A stretch of 64,000 nucleotides of DNA from an uncultured Pseudomonadales bacterium (GTDB lineage Bacteria > Pseudomonadota > Gammaproteobacteria > Pseudomonadales > Pseudohongiellaceae): positions 62,001-126,000 of the forward strand of contig CALSTS010000008.1 in assembly GCA_943789335.1 (NCBI GenBank), written 5' to 3'. The notes under the pieces were generated by a model. The model did no database searches, was not told the origin of the DNA, and saw only the letters and a program-made list of their open reading frames with translations. Below are positions 48,444 to 57,067 of the stretch, piece by piece; within the stretch, counting starts at the first letter, position 1; every line of letters starts with the position of its first letter. The translations under genes were made by a program, and so were the position numbers.

Positions 48444-49142
48444 TTATCGTAATATTGTATTCGCGAAGACTTCAACTGTAGAGATGTTGCTCCAACCTGC
48501 GAAACCGTGGCCGCCTCCTGGAGCAAGGTTAGCGAGACCCACTTCATCAATGCGACTTAGATCTGGATCCATTATAGCCCCACCTACACTAACTTCTTCT
48601 GGGTCGAGTACAAACCAATCCTGATTTTCGAATGCCACTTCAATGCTCAAAAAAGCTCCTCCAGTTTGGATAGACTGACTACCGACTGCAAGAGTACCAT
48701 CTGCAAACCTTATAACAGGATGCAGCGAATGGAGGTTATTAGTACGAACGATTGCCCGCATTCTTGCAAGCCCTCTAAGGTCCATAAAACCGAGGCCTGA
48801 TTTTAAGGTCACAGCAACTGGTGATCCGGCCAGTCCAGTCCAAAGATCTATACGCCCTTCATGCTCGTAGACAGTAATATCACCTGAGCTGTAACCGTAC
48901 AGACCAAGTTCAAGATCATTATTTTGTACAGCATTTTGCCCAACCAGATAATATTCATTATCTGAGGCATGGCTACTCATTGGTTTACCTAGCGCAGCTT
49001 CGGATTGATGCCAGTTTTCCATAAACAACAAATTAGGTCGTTCTTCTTGATCCTGTGCAAACACTTGTATCGATACAGCAATGAACGCAGTAAAAGTGAA
49101 AGCTGTAAGCAAATTAATTTTTTTTCTGCTCTTGAGCAACAT
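48444..49142 (-). CDS. Secreted protein of unknown function
   Basis: A signal peptide (MLLKSRKKINLLTAFTFTAF, cleavage near VFAQ) precedes about 200 residues with beta-rich, lectin-like character: PNLLFMENWHQSEAALGKPM, YYLVGQNAVQNNDLELGLYG, GFMDLRGLARMRAIVRT, FLSIEVAFENQDWFVL and WSNISTVEVFANTI. The ATG at 49142 is chosen because AAGGAG lies before it; the longer ORF starts inside that site. It is the last gene of the leftward TetR-controlled run, 21 bp after the DUF6152 gene. No family recognised. Confidence 0.6.
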   Translation of the reverse strand: MLLKSRKKINLLTAFTFTAFIAVSIQVFAQDQEERPNLLFMENWHQSEAALGKPMSSHASDNEYYLVGQNAVQNNDLELGLYGYSSGDITVYEHEGRIDLWTGLAGSPVAVTLKSGLGFMDLRGLARMRAIVRTNNLHSLHPVIRFADGTLAVGSQSIQTGGAFLSIEVAFENQDWFVLDPEEVSVGGAIMDPDLSRIDEVGLANLAPGGGHGFAGWSNISTVEVFANTILR

Positions 49143-49163
49143 GGATATCTCCTTCATTATTTA

Positions 49164-49568
49164 TTAATCGAAGTCACCTTCCCAAACAAAGTCGCCATCG
49201 ACAACTTCAAGGCTCACCATACGTAGGCGATGATCTTCTGGGTTACGACCAGGCTGACCTGAGATGCGTACTTGGTCACCAGGCTTAAGACTTGAGCGGT
49301 CAACAGAACCAGCCAAAGCACTTGCACCGCCCCATTCAACAGCCCAACGTTGGTTTTCACCAGTTTCTTCATCTGACACCATCACATGGACAAATGAATG
49401 TGGGTTACGGAATAAGAACTGCACCATTGTACCTTCAATAGTTTGCTCTTGATCCATAATATAAGTTGCTGGAAAAGAATGGTGCGCATTTACTGCACCC
49501 ATTGTAAACAAGGTAAAGCCTAGTGACAGAACAAACGCGATAAGTAAGTTTTGTTTGTTATTTTTCAT
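49164..49568 (-). CDS. Exported DUF6152-family protein (second copy)
   Basis: A 134-residue exported protein: signal peptide to about 28, then HHSFPATYIMDQEQTIEGTM, LFRNPHSFVHVMVSDEETGE, WAVEWGGASALAGSVDRSSL and KPGDQVRISGQPGRNPEDHR. The HHSF start, N-P-H and G-D-V/I patterns match the protein at 20295-20693, so these are distant paralogues. It sits between the Tat-exported alcohol dehydrogenase and a secreted protein. Function unknown. Confidence 0.75.
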   Translation of the reverse strand: MKNNKQNLLIAFVLSLGFTLFTMGAVNAHHSFPATYIMDQEQTIEGTMVQFLFRNPHSFVHVMVSDEETGENQRWAVEWGGASALAGSVDRSSLKPGDQVRISGQPGRNPEDHRLRMVSLEVVDGDFVWEGDFD

Positions 49569-49658
49569 ATTTATTATCCTAAAAAATTATTGAATGATTT
49601 TTATAAAATATCGTAACGTATTAAATGAACTAAAATGGACCATATAATAAATTGTCTC

Positions 49659-51062
49659 CTAGTCCTCAAATACGACTACCGAGGCCATTTCGGTTCGGTC
49701 TGAAACAACTTGAAGCGCTTGTCTAGTTTGCTCTAAGCGCCAAGTTGAAGTGACCATTGATCCTAGATCAAACTCACCACTTTCTGCTAATGTCACCAAT
49801 CTTGGAATATCTCTCATCATATTAAGACCTCCTTGTTGACCAGCATGTACACTACGCCCGAAATTCGCAAAAGCAGAAGCCGGATACGATACCTCTCCCG
49901 TCTGACCAAACCCTAAGTAACATATCTCACCTCCTCGACGGGTGAACTCCCATGCCTGTTGCATAGGCATAACCCCCGTGGGATCAGGTGGTAATTCTAC
50001 TAATGGACGGTCTCCAGTTCTCCCTATTGCCTCAATTGTAAAATCAGGACCACGATTGTCTCCAGTATTTGTGGCAGCCCAACTTCGCCCACCCGCAAAC
50101 CAACGGTCGGTAGAACCTTTACAAAGTTCACGAACATACTCAACTAAATCGTCACCAATAGCGTTAGGATCTATCACTGTGGTAGCGCCAAGTCTTAGTG
50201 CCAATTCTCTCCGATGTGCAATTGGTTCACTTACTATAATTTGTGCTGCACCTACTATTCGCGCAGCTTGCACCGCCGACATCCCCACTGGCCCGGCCCC
50301 AAGTACAACAACATCAGATCCTGGTTCAATTGGCATTACACCCATCACTGTACCGAACCCTGAGGCAGCAGTATCTCCTAATAATGAAAGTTGTTCTGGC
50401 GGGAGGTCAGTAAAAACTGGGCATAAGTACTCTTCAAAAGCTACAGTCAACTCACTTAATCCGCCAACTCCAATCGAAGCACGAATCTCAGTACCATCAT
50501 CACGCGTAGCAATAGGAGGAAATTCGTCTACTACCCCCATAGAAAACTGGCAGTGGTCTGCTCGTCCTCGTAGGCACATATAGCATTGCCCACATTGCGC
50601 CACCACTCCAATAACCACGCGGTCGCCCACTTGTACCCGGCGTACATCTGGTCCTACAGCTTCTACTATTCCCACTGCAGTGTGATTAGAAATTTCCGGA
50701 AGTGAATTCCCATCAACGTTATCTGGCGTATCAACCATCGGCGTACCACCATAACCTCCCTGCACTAGCGTGTAACATGGTGCCGATGCCTCTGGGCGGA
50801 CAAGGACTTGACGAGATTGTAGGCCCAGAAGGGTCAACTCTTCGATGCTACCACTGCTAATATGGCCGTCCTGCACCCAAGCACGAAACCGTCGACCAGC
50901 CTGTGTTCCAGTCACAATACTTGCTACTTCTTGCTGTTGTGAATAAGTTGGCTGGTTTCCAAATAATCCAACAGCACTGCCAGCAGCCACTGCTGCGCCA
51001 TGTTTCAATACTGCACGGCGTGGAACCACATGCTCATTTTCGCTAATTACGTTTTCGTCCAT
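49659..51062 (-). CDS. Tat-exported zinc-dependent alcohol dehydrogenase (MDR family)
   Basis: The N-terminus VPRRAVLKHGAAVAAGSAVG is a twin-arginine leader, followed by a medium-chain dehydrogenase. The structural-zinc Cys cluster is CGQCYMCLRGRADHC. The catalytic-site His is in SNHTAVGIVEAVG, where GHE is replaced by NHT. The Rossmann motif is VVLGAGPVGMSAVQAARIVG, with a C-terminal GGEICYLGFGQTGE. The ATG at 51062 follows GGGAG; a TTG at 51074 is rejected. Such NAD enzymes are normally cytosolic. An exported one would need bound NAD(P) (nicotinoprotein-like) folded before Tat export. It fits an alcohol-oxidation step in the cluster. Confidence 0.8.
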   Translation of the reverse strand: MDENVISENEHVVPRRAVLKHGAAVAAGSAVGLFGNQPTYSQQQEVASIVTGTQAGRRFRAWVQDGHISSGSIEELTLLGLQSRQVLVRPEASAPCYTLVQGGYGGTPMVDTPDNVDGNSLPEISNHTAVGIVEAVGPDVRRVQVGDRVVIGVVAQCGQCYMCLRGRADHCQFSMGVVDEFPPIATRDDGTEIRASIGVGGLSELTVAFEEYLCPVFTDLPPEQLSLLGDTAASGFGTVMGVMPIEPGSDVVVLGAGPVGMSAVQAARIVGAAQIIVSEPIAHRRELALRLGATTVIDPNAIGDDLVEYVRELCKGSTDRWFAGGRSWAATNTGDNRGPDFTIEAIGRTGDRPLVELPPDPTGVMPMQQAWEFTRRGGEICYLGFGQTGEVSYPASAFANFGRSVHAGQQGGLNMMRDIPRLVTLAESGEFDLGSMVTSTWRLEQTRQALQVVSDRTEMASVVVFED

Positions 51063-51150
51063 TACGACTCCCAATTTTGCAATGTTAAATTTATGTCTTA
51101 TATATATTTCAGCAAATCTTTTAGAAAATCATATAAGCGCTTAAATATTG

Positions 51151-52044
51151 TTAAAACTTAATAGGAACAGAACCTTCTGGAGGTGCCCAGGTTTCACAAG
51201 GAGAAGGGTTCCATTTGGAATTGTCTTCTTCACGACGGAAATGGGAAGTTGTCACATAAGGCATTTCCAAATAAAAGGGGTCATCCACGATAGTTGTAAC
51301 AACTAACCATTCATCTCCATTAGGCGCGGTAAAGCGGTTAAAATATTCAGTTAAAATTGCCTCTTCGCTATAAGGGATTCCATTAAATCTTAAATAACCA
51401 GACAACATTTGAGTAGTAATAACTTTCAAATTTCCACCCGGGGGTCGCTCAGTAAGATTGAATCCCTGAACAAGTTGTTGGCCTCGGCCTAGCATAATGT
51501 TTTCCCAATCTGCAGCACTATATCCCTGTCTGGTTCTTTCCAGACTTGCTGCCTCCAGCAACATATTCAATAAGGGGCGGCGTCCTGTTGAAGAAAAATT
51601 TAAGAAGCGAGATTGTGAACCCGCATCTGTATCTATACGCAAGGTAAAGTCATCTTCCCAGCTAATTTGCAATCTTGTAGGAACCCGCATTATTCCAGCT
51701 GCTCCAAAGGCTCTGCATTGTAGGCCCGCCGCATTATCAGCCTCTAGATCCCAATTATTGGCAGCTTCTCTGGCTGCTTCATTGACGGGTATGCTCATGG
51801 TATCTCCGACCGTTGGAGTCAGCATTCGATAAGGCCAATCTTCAGTTATCAAGGATACCCAGCTGCCTGTTAAATCAATTGGCGCCTCAGCTCTACCAGG
51901 AGGTGCTGGATGCAAAGGCCCTGCAATAATTAGAACCTGCGCAAAAGTAGTAAATGATAGGGAAACAGCCAGCAAGCAAACAAGTATTTTATGGGCTAAT
52001 TTCCCGCATAATTTTAGGGTGATTTTCTTAACGTAATTCATCAT
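51151..52044 (-). CDS. Secreted protein, paralogue of the 53.0-kb protein
   Basis: The 297-residue product starts MMNYVKKITLKL with a long signal region ending near FTTFAQ. The mature part opens DLTGSWVSLITEDWPYRMLT and continues TMSIPVNEAAREAANNWDLE, then YLRFNGIPYSEEAILTEYFN and VDDPFYLEMPYVTTSHFRRE. The same order of blocks is found in the protein at 53034-53921 (ISGMWAAIVLEDW, IPINDAARQKAETWD, RNGIPASPHGVMTEYWF, IEDPIYLEEPFVRSQTW). GGAGG seven bases before the ATG at 52044 decides the start, which overlaps the MBL gene by 17 bp. Family function unknown. Confidence 0.7.
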   Translation of the reverse strand: MMNYVKKITLKLCGKLAHKILVCLLAVSLSFTTFAQVLIIAGPLHPAPPGRAEAPIDLTGSWVSLITEDWPYRMLTPTVGDTMSIPVNEAAREAANNWDLEADNAAGLQCRAFGAAGIMRVPTRLQISWEDDFTLRIDTDAGSQSRFLNFSSTGRRPLLNMLLEAASLERTRQGYSAADWENIMLGRGQQLVQGFNLTERPPGGNLKVITTQMLSGYLRFNGIPYSEEAILTEYFNRFTAPNGDEWLVVTTIVDDPFYLEMPYVTTSHFRREEDNSKWNPSPCETWAPPEGSVPIKF

Positions 52045-53023
52045 ATACTGCCTCCAAAAACATTCTTGTTGTCCAGTCACCTGAGTCATGCCCATATAAT
52101 CCGTCGTATTCTAAAGTTAGATTACCTGCGATAACTTCTTCAAAGGACATATCTTCGTCAATCGCCAGTTGCACACGATCTCTAATAATAGTGAGCATAT
52201 CGCGGTATTCCACAACATCAGATTCATTGGCTTGACGTCCATGACCAGGAATTATCAAAGTACCCCCCTGTTGATTTATAATAGGCACAGCGGTATCAAT
52301 TACATGATTAAGAGCATCAATAACTCCCTGTAGTGAACCACCGTATTCAGGCTTGAATTTTGGATATGAAGTAGTATCAAAAATATCCCCAGTAACAAGA
52401 ACATCGGATTGACGAAAGTGAACGATGACGTCACTCTGAGTTATAGCATTTGGCTGATGAAGTATTTCAATGGCCTCACCATTAAGAGAAATAGTCTTTC
52501 TTTCAGAAAAAAAAGTATCATTCAGCCAGGCCTCATAAGGGACTAGATCTTCAAATTCAGTTCCCAAAAGAAGAAGCCCATTACCATGTCCAATTATTGG
52601 TATGCTAAAGCCTTCTCTGGTATCAATTACAGCCGGATTAAGATCAAAGGGCTCTCCAATATCTGCAACGGCCAAATTACCACCCATATGTTCAGGTAAA
52701 GCTGCTGTGTTAATAATAAATCGAGCTGGTTCAGAAGTGAGCTCTCTGATTGCATTAATGACATTTTCAGACGCTTCAATATTCCCGCTATCTACAACTA
52801 TCAAGCCTGATTCGCCGACCATCAATGCAATGTTACTTCCAGCAGTACCTATCATATAAATACTGCCTTGTACTGATAATATTTCTACTTCGTCACTATC
52901 TTTTGCAAGAGGAGCTAATATTTGAGGTACAGCAGTTTCAATAAGGCATACATTGAAAATGGCTACCAAAAGACTCAAGAGAGTCAAACGAAAAGAACTA
53001 TATTTTGTATTTTTCTTAGTCAT
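52028..53023 (-). CDS. Degenerate MBL-fold exported protein
   Basis: The 331-residue product has a signal peptide from MTKKNTKYSSFRLTLLSLLV and the MBL fold order: GSNIALMVGESGLIVVDSGN, IRELTSEPARFIINTAALPE, SDVIVHFRQSDVLVTGDIFD and GTLIIPGHGRQANESDVVEY. The canonical HxHxDH is changed to A-A-L-P-E-H and the second His motif to PNAITQSD, so most metal ligands are lost while GDIFD and PGHG remain. AGGAG precedes the ATG at 53023; a longer in-frame extension lacks support. It is probably non-hydrolytic, perhaps a binding protein. Confidence 0.75.
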   Translation of the reverse strand: MTKKNTKYSSFRLTLLSLLVAIFNVCLIETAVPQILAPLAKDSDEVEILSVQGSIYMIGTAGSNIALMVGESGLIVVDSGNIEASENVINAIRELTSEPARFIINTAALPEHMGGNLAVADIGEPFDLNPAVIDTREGFSIPIIGHGNGLLLLGTEFEDLVPYEAWLNDTFFSERKTISLNGEAIEILHQPNAITQSDVIVHFRQSDVLVTGDIFDTTSYPKFKPEYGGSLQGVIDALNHVIDTAVPIINQQGGTLIIPGHGRQANESDVVEYRDMLTIIRDRVQLAIDEDMSFEEVIAGNLTLEYDGLYGHDSGDWTTRMFLEAVYDELR

Positions 53024-53033
53024 GATCACTCTC

Positions 53034-53921
53034 CTATTCGCCTGCCCGATTTCTATCAAATTCATCGCGCATTTGACGAAGGTTTTCTCGATACTCAGGA
53101 TAAATAGTGGCACTACCCCCACTAGTTGCTTCGACAGGAAGTCCGAGCCTGTCAGACCACCATGTATGCTTGGTACCAATTGGCAGGTGAGGAACCCATC
53201 CTTGATCGTTGAATACTTCTTCTACAGACTCGAATACTTCTACCCCTTCATCCATTTGGGGTGGATTCCATAACCAGGTTTGACTGCGAACAAAGGGTTC
53301 TTCCAGGTAAATGGGGTCTTCAATGTAACTAAGCATGGTGAGGTAGTTATCATTTCTAAACCAGTATTCGGTCATAACGCCATGCGGACTGGCAGGAATC
53401 CCATTGCGCTGATAGACCCCGTACTTCATATGAGTGGTCGTCACAACTAACATACCATCCACCCACTCCCCCGTAGAAAAACCATTCCATTTATGTAGAC
53501 CATAGCGCATAGAGGGGTGTGGCCTGCCGTCGAGCCAAATAGTCCGATCGGCATTACCATAAGTTCCGTGAGTCTCATAACCAATAAGTTCGCGCGTCTC
53601 CAGGTCAACAATAGGAATAATGCTAAGGTTTGGGCCGGGGCCTCTGAAAGAGTACTGAGCAGGATGTGGTTGCCCCTGGCGTTCAGCTTGCGACAGGATA
53701 AGAGAATCCCATGTTTCTGCTTTTTGCCTGGCCGCATCATTAATCGGGATACCAAAATATTCTCCTAGCACAGGGCCGGGGAGCCTGTCATTCCAATCTT
53801 CTAATACGATTGCAGCCCACATTCCAGAAATATCAAACCCTTGCGCTGCAGTAGAATTAACGGCAGTGAGTTGGAATAAGCTTGTTGCTATAAAAGCAAT
53901 TACTAGTCTGTAAGAATTCAT
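53034..53921 (-). CDS. Secreted protein, paralogue of the 51.2-kb protein
   Basis: A signal peptide (to about TAAQG, residue 28) is followed by FDISGMWAAIVLEDWNDRLP, YFGIPINDAARQKAETWDSL, GTYGNADRTIWLDGRPHPSM, EWVDGMLVVTTTHMKYGVYQ and RNGIPASPHGVMTEYWF. The W-x-D-G-x-L-V-V element recalls W-E-G-D-T-L-V-V in the protein at 19181-20245. AAGGAG lies before the ATG. It is the gene after the TetR regulator, with a 17-bp gap. No function is known for the family. Confidence 0.7.
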   Translation of the reverse strand: MNSYRLVIAFIATSLFQLTAVNSTAAQGFDISGMWAAIVLEDWNDRLPGPVLGEYFGIPINDAARQKAETWDSLILSQAERQGQPHPAQYSFRGPGPNLSIIPIVDLETRELIGYETHGTYGNADRTIWLDGRPHPSMRYGLHKWNGFSTGEWVDGMLVVTTTHMKYGVYQRNGIPASPHGVMTEYWFRNDNYLTMLSYIEDPIYLEEPFVRSQTWLWNPPQMDEGVEVFESVEEVFNDQGWVPHLPIGTKHTWWSDRLGLPVEATSGGSATIYPEYRENLRQMRDEFDRNRAGE

Positions 53922-53938
53922 TGTTTTACTCCTTTTTT

Positions 53939-54517
53939 TTATTTAAGACTATTTGCCCAATCTACAAGAAAACCATAATTCTGCTTTTTTGCCTTAGTAC
54001 GAGATGTATAATAATGCCCGCTAGTAAACATGCCGACCATAATGACTAATGCCCTTGAAGCTTCATTACCAACATCAATCTTTTTCTTGATCTGCTTACT
54101 ATCAACCCCTTCTTGAATTACAGATCTAATAATCTTTTGAATTTTTCCGTATAGCGTTCTACACTTTTTTGCTAGTGCTTCTGGTAAGTCCACATCTGAA
54201 ACAATCTCTATAATGACAACCCTACCGCCTTTCAAATTGTAGATGGAAGGATCCCAGAACGTACCCTCTATAGCGTTAAAGAAACCAAAGTAGTCACCCT
54301 CATGCTCTTTCTTCAGACCATTGTACAGACCAAGAATATCGGTCTCATATCTATTCAAAACTTCTAAGGCGAGTGTTTCTTTGTTCTTGAAATGATGATA
54401 AACATTCGATTTAGATATATTGAGGTCATCAGCTATTCTGGCGAAATTTAGCTTGCTGTAACCCCCTAACAATAATTGCTCTCTAGCTACTTTCAATATT
54501 TTCTCTTTCATCTTCAT
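53939..54517 (-). CDS. TetR/AcrR-family regulator
   Basis: The N-terminal HTH is ILKVAREQLLLGGYSKLNFA, DDLNISKSNVYHHFKNKETL; the C-terminal ligand domain is unassigned. The longest frame starts with a GTG at 54541, but that lies at the promoter -10 box, so an internal ATG (54517 or 54511, with AGGT/GAAG upstream) must be used, giving about 192 residues. It heads the leftward operon of secreted proteins. Operators overlap its promoter and the divergent one, so it probably represses both and itself until an inducer binds. Confidence 0.85.
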   Translation of the reverse strand: MKMKEKILKVAREQLLLGGYSKLNFARIADDLNISKSNVYHHFKNKETLALEVLNRYETDILGLYNGLKKEHEGDYFGFFNAIEGTFWDPSIYNLKGGRVVIIEIVSDVDLPEALAKKCRTLYGKIQKIIRSVIQEGVDSKQIKKKIDVGNEASRALVIMVGMFTSGHYYTSRTKAKKQNYGFLVDWANSLK

Positions 54518-54541
54518 ACCTACTTCTGAACTTATATTCAC

Positions 54542-54570
54542 ATACTGACCGACCAGTCGATCAGTGTCAA
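54542..54570 (-). promoter_or_regulatory. tetR promoter with embedded operator O1
   Basis: On the minus strand: TTGACA (54570-54565), 17-bp spacer, CAGTAT (54547-54542). The spacer carries the near-palindrome CTGACCGACCAGTCGATCAG at 54545-54564, directly between the two boxes, an ideal position for repression. Confidence 0.8.
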
Positions 54571-54631
54571 GTTATTTTTAAAAGTTTATAAGATATTATT
54601 TATAAATAATTACTAATTTATAAAGTTAAGC

Positions 54632-54661
54632 TTGACAACTGACCGACCGGTCAGTCAGTAT
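54632..54661 (+). promoter_or_regulatory. Promoter of the LDI-like gene with embedded operator O2
   Basis: TTGACA (54632-54637), 18-bp spacer, CAGTAT (54656-54661). The spacer holds CTGACCGACCGGTCAGTCAG (54639-54658), symmetric about ACCGGT with one mismatched pair. It is an inverted near-copy of O1 together with both promoter boxes. The ATG of the LDI-like gene is 141 bp downstream, so the leader is long. Confidence 0.8.
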
Positions 54662-54802
54662 GTAAGTTAAAGCGATATTTAAATAGCTAAAGGGTGATGA
54701 GTAACTGCATTTCAATAAGAACAGCATTATAAGTTATTAATATCCAAGTCAACCCGTTAGCAATTAAAAATACTCACATAATTAAATGGAAACACAGCGA
54801 AA

Positions 54803-56368
54803 ATGGAAAACGAATTCAAGGCATCCGAAGACTGGCTAAGCTCCATTCCTTTAATGGACGATACGCAAGCAGGAAGCCTGCGGCGAATTTTAAATCTTGC
54901 AGCTCAGCTACCAGATGATTGGTCAGGAATGCAAGGCCTGACTACATTGCAAGAGGATTTTGGTGCCTTACGTTTCCAGTTAGCATTCATGTCCTTTGCG
55001 TTAGGTCTGACACATGTGCACCATCTACCTGCAGCACCAGGAGTCTTTAAGCAGCCATTTAATAGCTTAATTGAGAAAATACTCTCTCCCGATGTGTGGA
55101 CTTATTGGCATTATATAAGCACGGGAAACGGCCCTTTCAATAAGTCCATAGGAAAGCAACCAGGACAATGGGACCCAGTTATCAAAGACAATATAATGTA
55201 CAGCGCTTATGTACAAAGTATGGCCTTGCTATATCACTATCTGTTTCAAGATGACAAGTATGCTGCCGAAGGTGCATTGACCTTCTCTATTGACCCAATG
55301 TTTTGGGACGAAGGGGGCAAACATTTTGTCTATGATGAGAAATCTCTTAATGACCACTTATACTGGAGCATGGTGGAGCGAGGCTACCTTGGTATTGCTT
55401 GCGAACCTAATTGCGTATTTCAGATTTGCAATCAGATTCCCATACTCGGTTTTAGGTTTCACGATTTTGTGTATGGAGGAAGCCTTGCTGACGAAGTAAC
55501 GAGTGGTTACCTTCAAGCTTGGTCTGAATTTGGCGTGATTAATGATTCTGGACACTTCAATATGATGGTCCAAGAACATGAACGTCAGGTTATTACTCCT
55601 GATGTATTACCTTGGACAGATTTTTGGATGGGTTCAATGATGCACGCCTGGAATCCTGCTCTTGTTCGAGAACATTACCCCAAGTTTGTAGATAAGTGGG
55701 TAACAAAACTCCCAGACGGCAGTTCCTTTGTTACTCCGGCTCCTGCAGCAGCCCTAGGACTTAAAGAGCGAGGTAATGCCCATGATTTTGGTTGGGCTGC
55801 TGTCTGCGCTTCGGAGTTAGGAGATACTAGTTTACTCAAGGGCTTACATGAATTCGCAGACGAACATTTACAACCTGCCTGGCAAGATGGAGGTTATTAT
55901 TACCGCCGCTGCGATCAACTATTAACTGAAGATGGTTTACTACGAGCAATGGACCCTCACACTAGCAACGCACTACTCCCTTATTCCAGACTGAATGTTA
56001 CTGGAGGCTTACGCAAGCTTTATGAAGAACCATTACAAGAGGAACATTTCTCTCAACCAAAGCTTATAAGCCTAGAGCCTTCACTGGATGTACTTCGAGC
56101 GAAGTATGATTCCAAGGTCCAAGCCATGGTGTTAACCTTAAAGCCCACACATGGAATGGAGAAAAACTCCACAGTCTCTCTTGAAATTACTAACGTTTGG
56201 AAACGCGGTGATTGGCATATTCAGCGAGATCACGAAACATTGGCTTTATGTGATTCTGATAATATTTCATCGTCAACTTCAAGCGCCCAACTTAAAAGGC
56301 TGGATGATTCGGTACTTATCGAATTCGAACTTACAGACATAACAACACTGGTATTGTCATGGAAGTAA
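54803..56368 (+). CDS. Linalool dehydratase/isomerase-like protein
   Basis: A 521-residue protein without a signal peptide. The (alpha/alpha)6-type core has LQEDFGALRFQLAFMSFALG near 49-68, NIMYSAYVQSMALLYHYLF near 130-148, and GIACEPNCVFQICNQIPILG near 197-216. Cys200 and Cys209 are nine apart, as are the two active-site Cys of linalool dehydratase-isomerase (LinD). From memory LinD has a His four residues after the Met that aligns with M132; here it is Tyr136, so the substrate may differ. It is divergent from the TetR gene and overlaps the SCO gene. Action on an allylic alcohol or terpene is inferred. Confidence 0.6.
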   Translation: MENEFKASEDWLSSIPLMDDTQAGSLRRILNLAAQLPDDWSGMQGLTTLQEDFGALRFQLAFMSFALGLTHVHHLPAAPGVFKQPFNSLIEKILSPDVWTYWHYISTGNGPFNKSIGKQPGQWDPVIKDNIMYSAYVQSMALLYHYLFQDDKYAAEGALTFSIDPMFWDEGGKHFVYDEKSLNDHLYWSMVERGYLGIACEPNCVFQICNQIPILGFRFHDFVYGGSLADEVTSGYLQAWSEFGVINDSGHFNMMVQEHERQVITPDVLPWTDFWMGSMMHAWNPALVREHYPKFVDKWVTKLPDGSSFVTPAPAAALGLKERGNAHDFGWAAVCASELGDTSLLKGLHEFADEHLQPAWQDGGYYYRRCDQLLTEDGLLRAMDPHTSNALLPYSRLNVTGGLRKLYEEPLQEEHFSQPKLISLEPSLDVLRAKYDSKVQAMVLTLKPTHGMEKNSTVSLEITNVWKRGDWHIQRDHETLALCDSDNISSSTSSAQLKRLDDSVLIEFELTDITTLVLSWK

Positions 56369-56874
56369 TCAAAAACTATTCCAAGCCACCAACTCCCGTT
56401 CCAGGTATGTTCACTTTAACTGATCATAATGGAAACAAGGTCGACCAAAACTCTTATGCTGGATTCTACCGTCTTGTATTTTTTGGTTTTACACATTGCC
56501 GAGTAATTTGCCCTCGAAATCTGGCACGTCTATCACGTATTTTAGACGCTCTTGGCGATCGAATTGATGGAATCCGTCCCCTATATATTAGTGTGGATCC
56601 TGAACGAGACACTCCAGAGGTTATGAAAAAGTTTCTTGAGATAAATTACCCTCACTTCACTGGATTAACCGGTAACCAAGAACAAATCGACAAGGCCAAA
56701 AAAGCCTTTCGAGTGTTCGCAGAACGAAAAGCTGATCCAGAAGATCCAGGGGGTTACGCCGTCCCACATACTGCCATCACCTACCTGATGGATCGTAATG
56801 GCAGGTACTTGACGCACTTTGCAGAGAATCTTTCTGAGGAAGAGGTTCTTGAACGATTAACGGAGCAATTATAA
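56359..56874 (+). CDS. SCO1/SenC-family thioredoxin-like protein
   Basis: 171 residues with FFGFTHCRVICPRNLARLSR near 41-60 (copper/redox motif CxxxC at Cys47 and Cys51), YISVDPERDTPEVMKKFLE near 77-95 and YAVPHTAITYLMDRNGRYL with the third ligand His near 137. SCO proteins usually have a membrane anchor; none is seen here. The start overlaps the LDI-like gene by 10 bp, so translation is coupled. It may protect or metallate a partner, or reduce the LDI Cys pair; that is inference. Confidence 0.8.
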   Translation: MEVIKNYSKPPTPVPGMFTLTDHNGNKVDQNSYAGFYRLVFFGFTHCRVICPRNLARLSRILDALGDRIDGIRPLYISVDPERDTPEVMKKFLEINYPHFTGLTGNQEQIDKAKKAFRVFAERKADPEDPGGYAVPHTAITYLMDRNGRYLTHFAENLSEEEVLERLTEQL

Positions 56875-56905
56875 TTCGTATCAAATATAGAATTATAGAT
56901 ATCAA

Positions 56906-56973
56906 TAATGTCCGCTATTGGCCGAAAGCAGTCGTCATAGCAAAGGTCTGCTTCCTATCCAAAGCGGACGTTA
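56906..56973 (+). repeat. Palindromic repeat copy F (double unit)
   Basis: Unit 1 TAATGTCCGCTATTGGCCGA plus AAGCAGTCGTCA; unit 2 GGTCTGCTTCCTATCCAAAG plus CGGACGTTA. It starts 32 bp after the SCO stop. Nearly identical along about 70 bp to copy G. Confidence 0.85.
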
Positions 56974-57067
56974 GACGGTTTTTCCAAAAACTGCTCTAAA
57001 AATTCCCGCGCCCATTAGACAAAACTTTTATCATTCCCAACTACAAGGTCACCCTTGATAACTTCTT

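Noticed and set aside
49942..50583. 213-codon frame antisense to the alcohol dehydrogenase
   Set aside because: Low-complexity Ser/Pro/Thr composition typical of an antisense shadow; the ADH has full family motifs.
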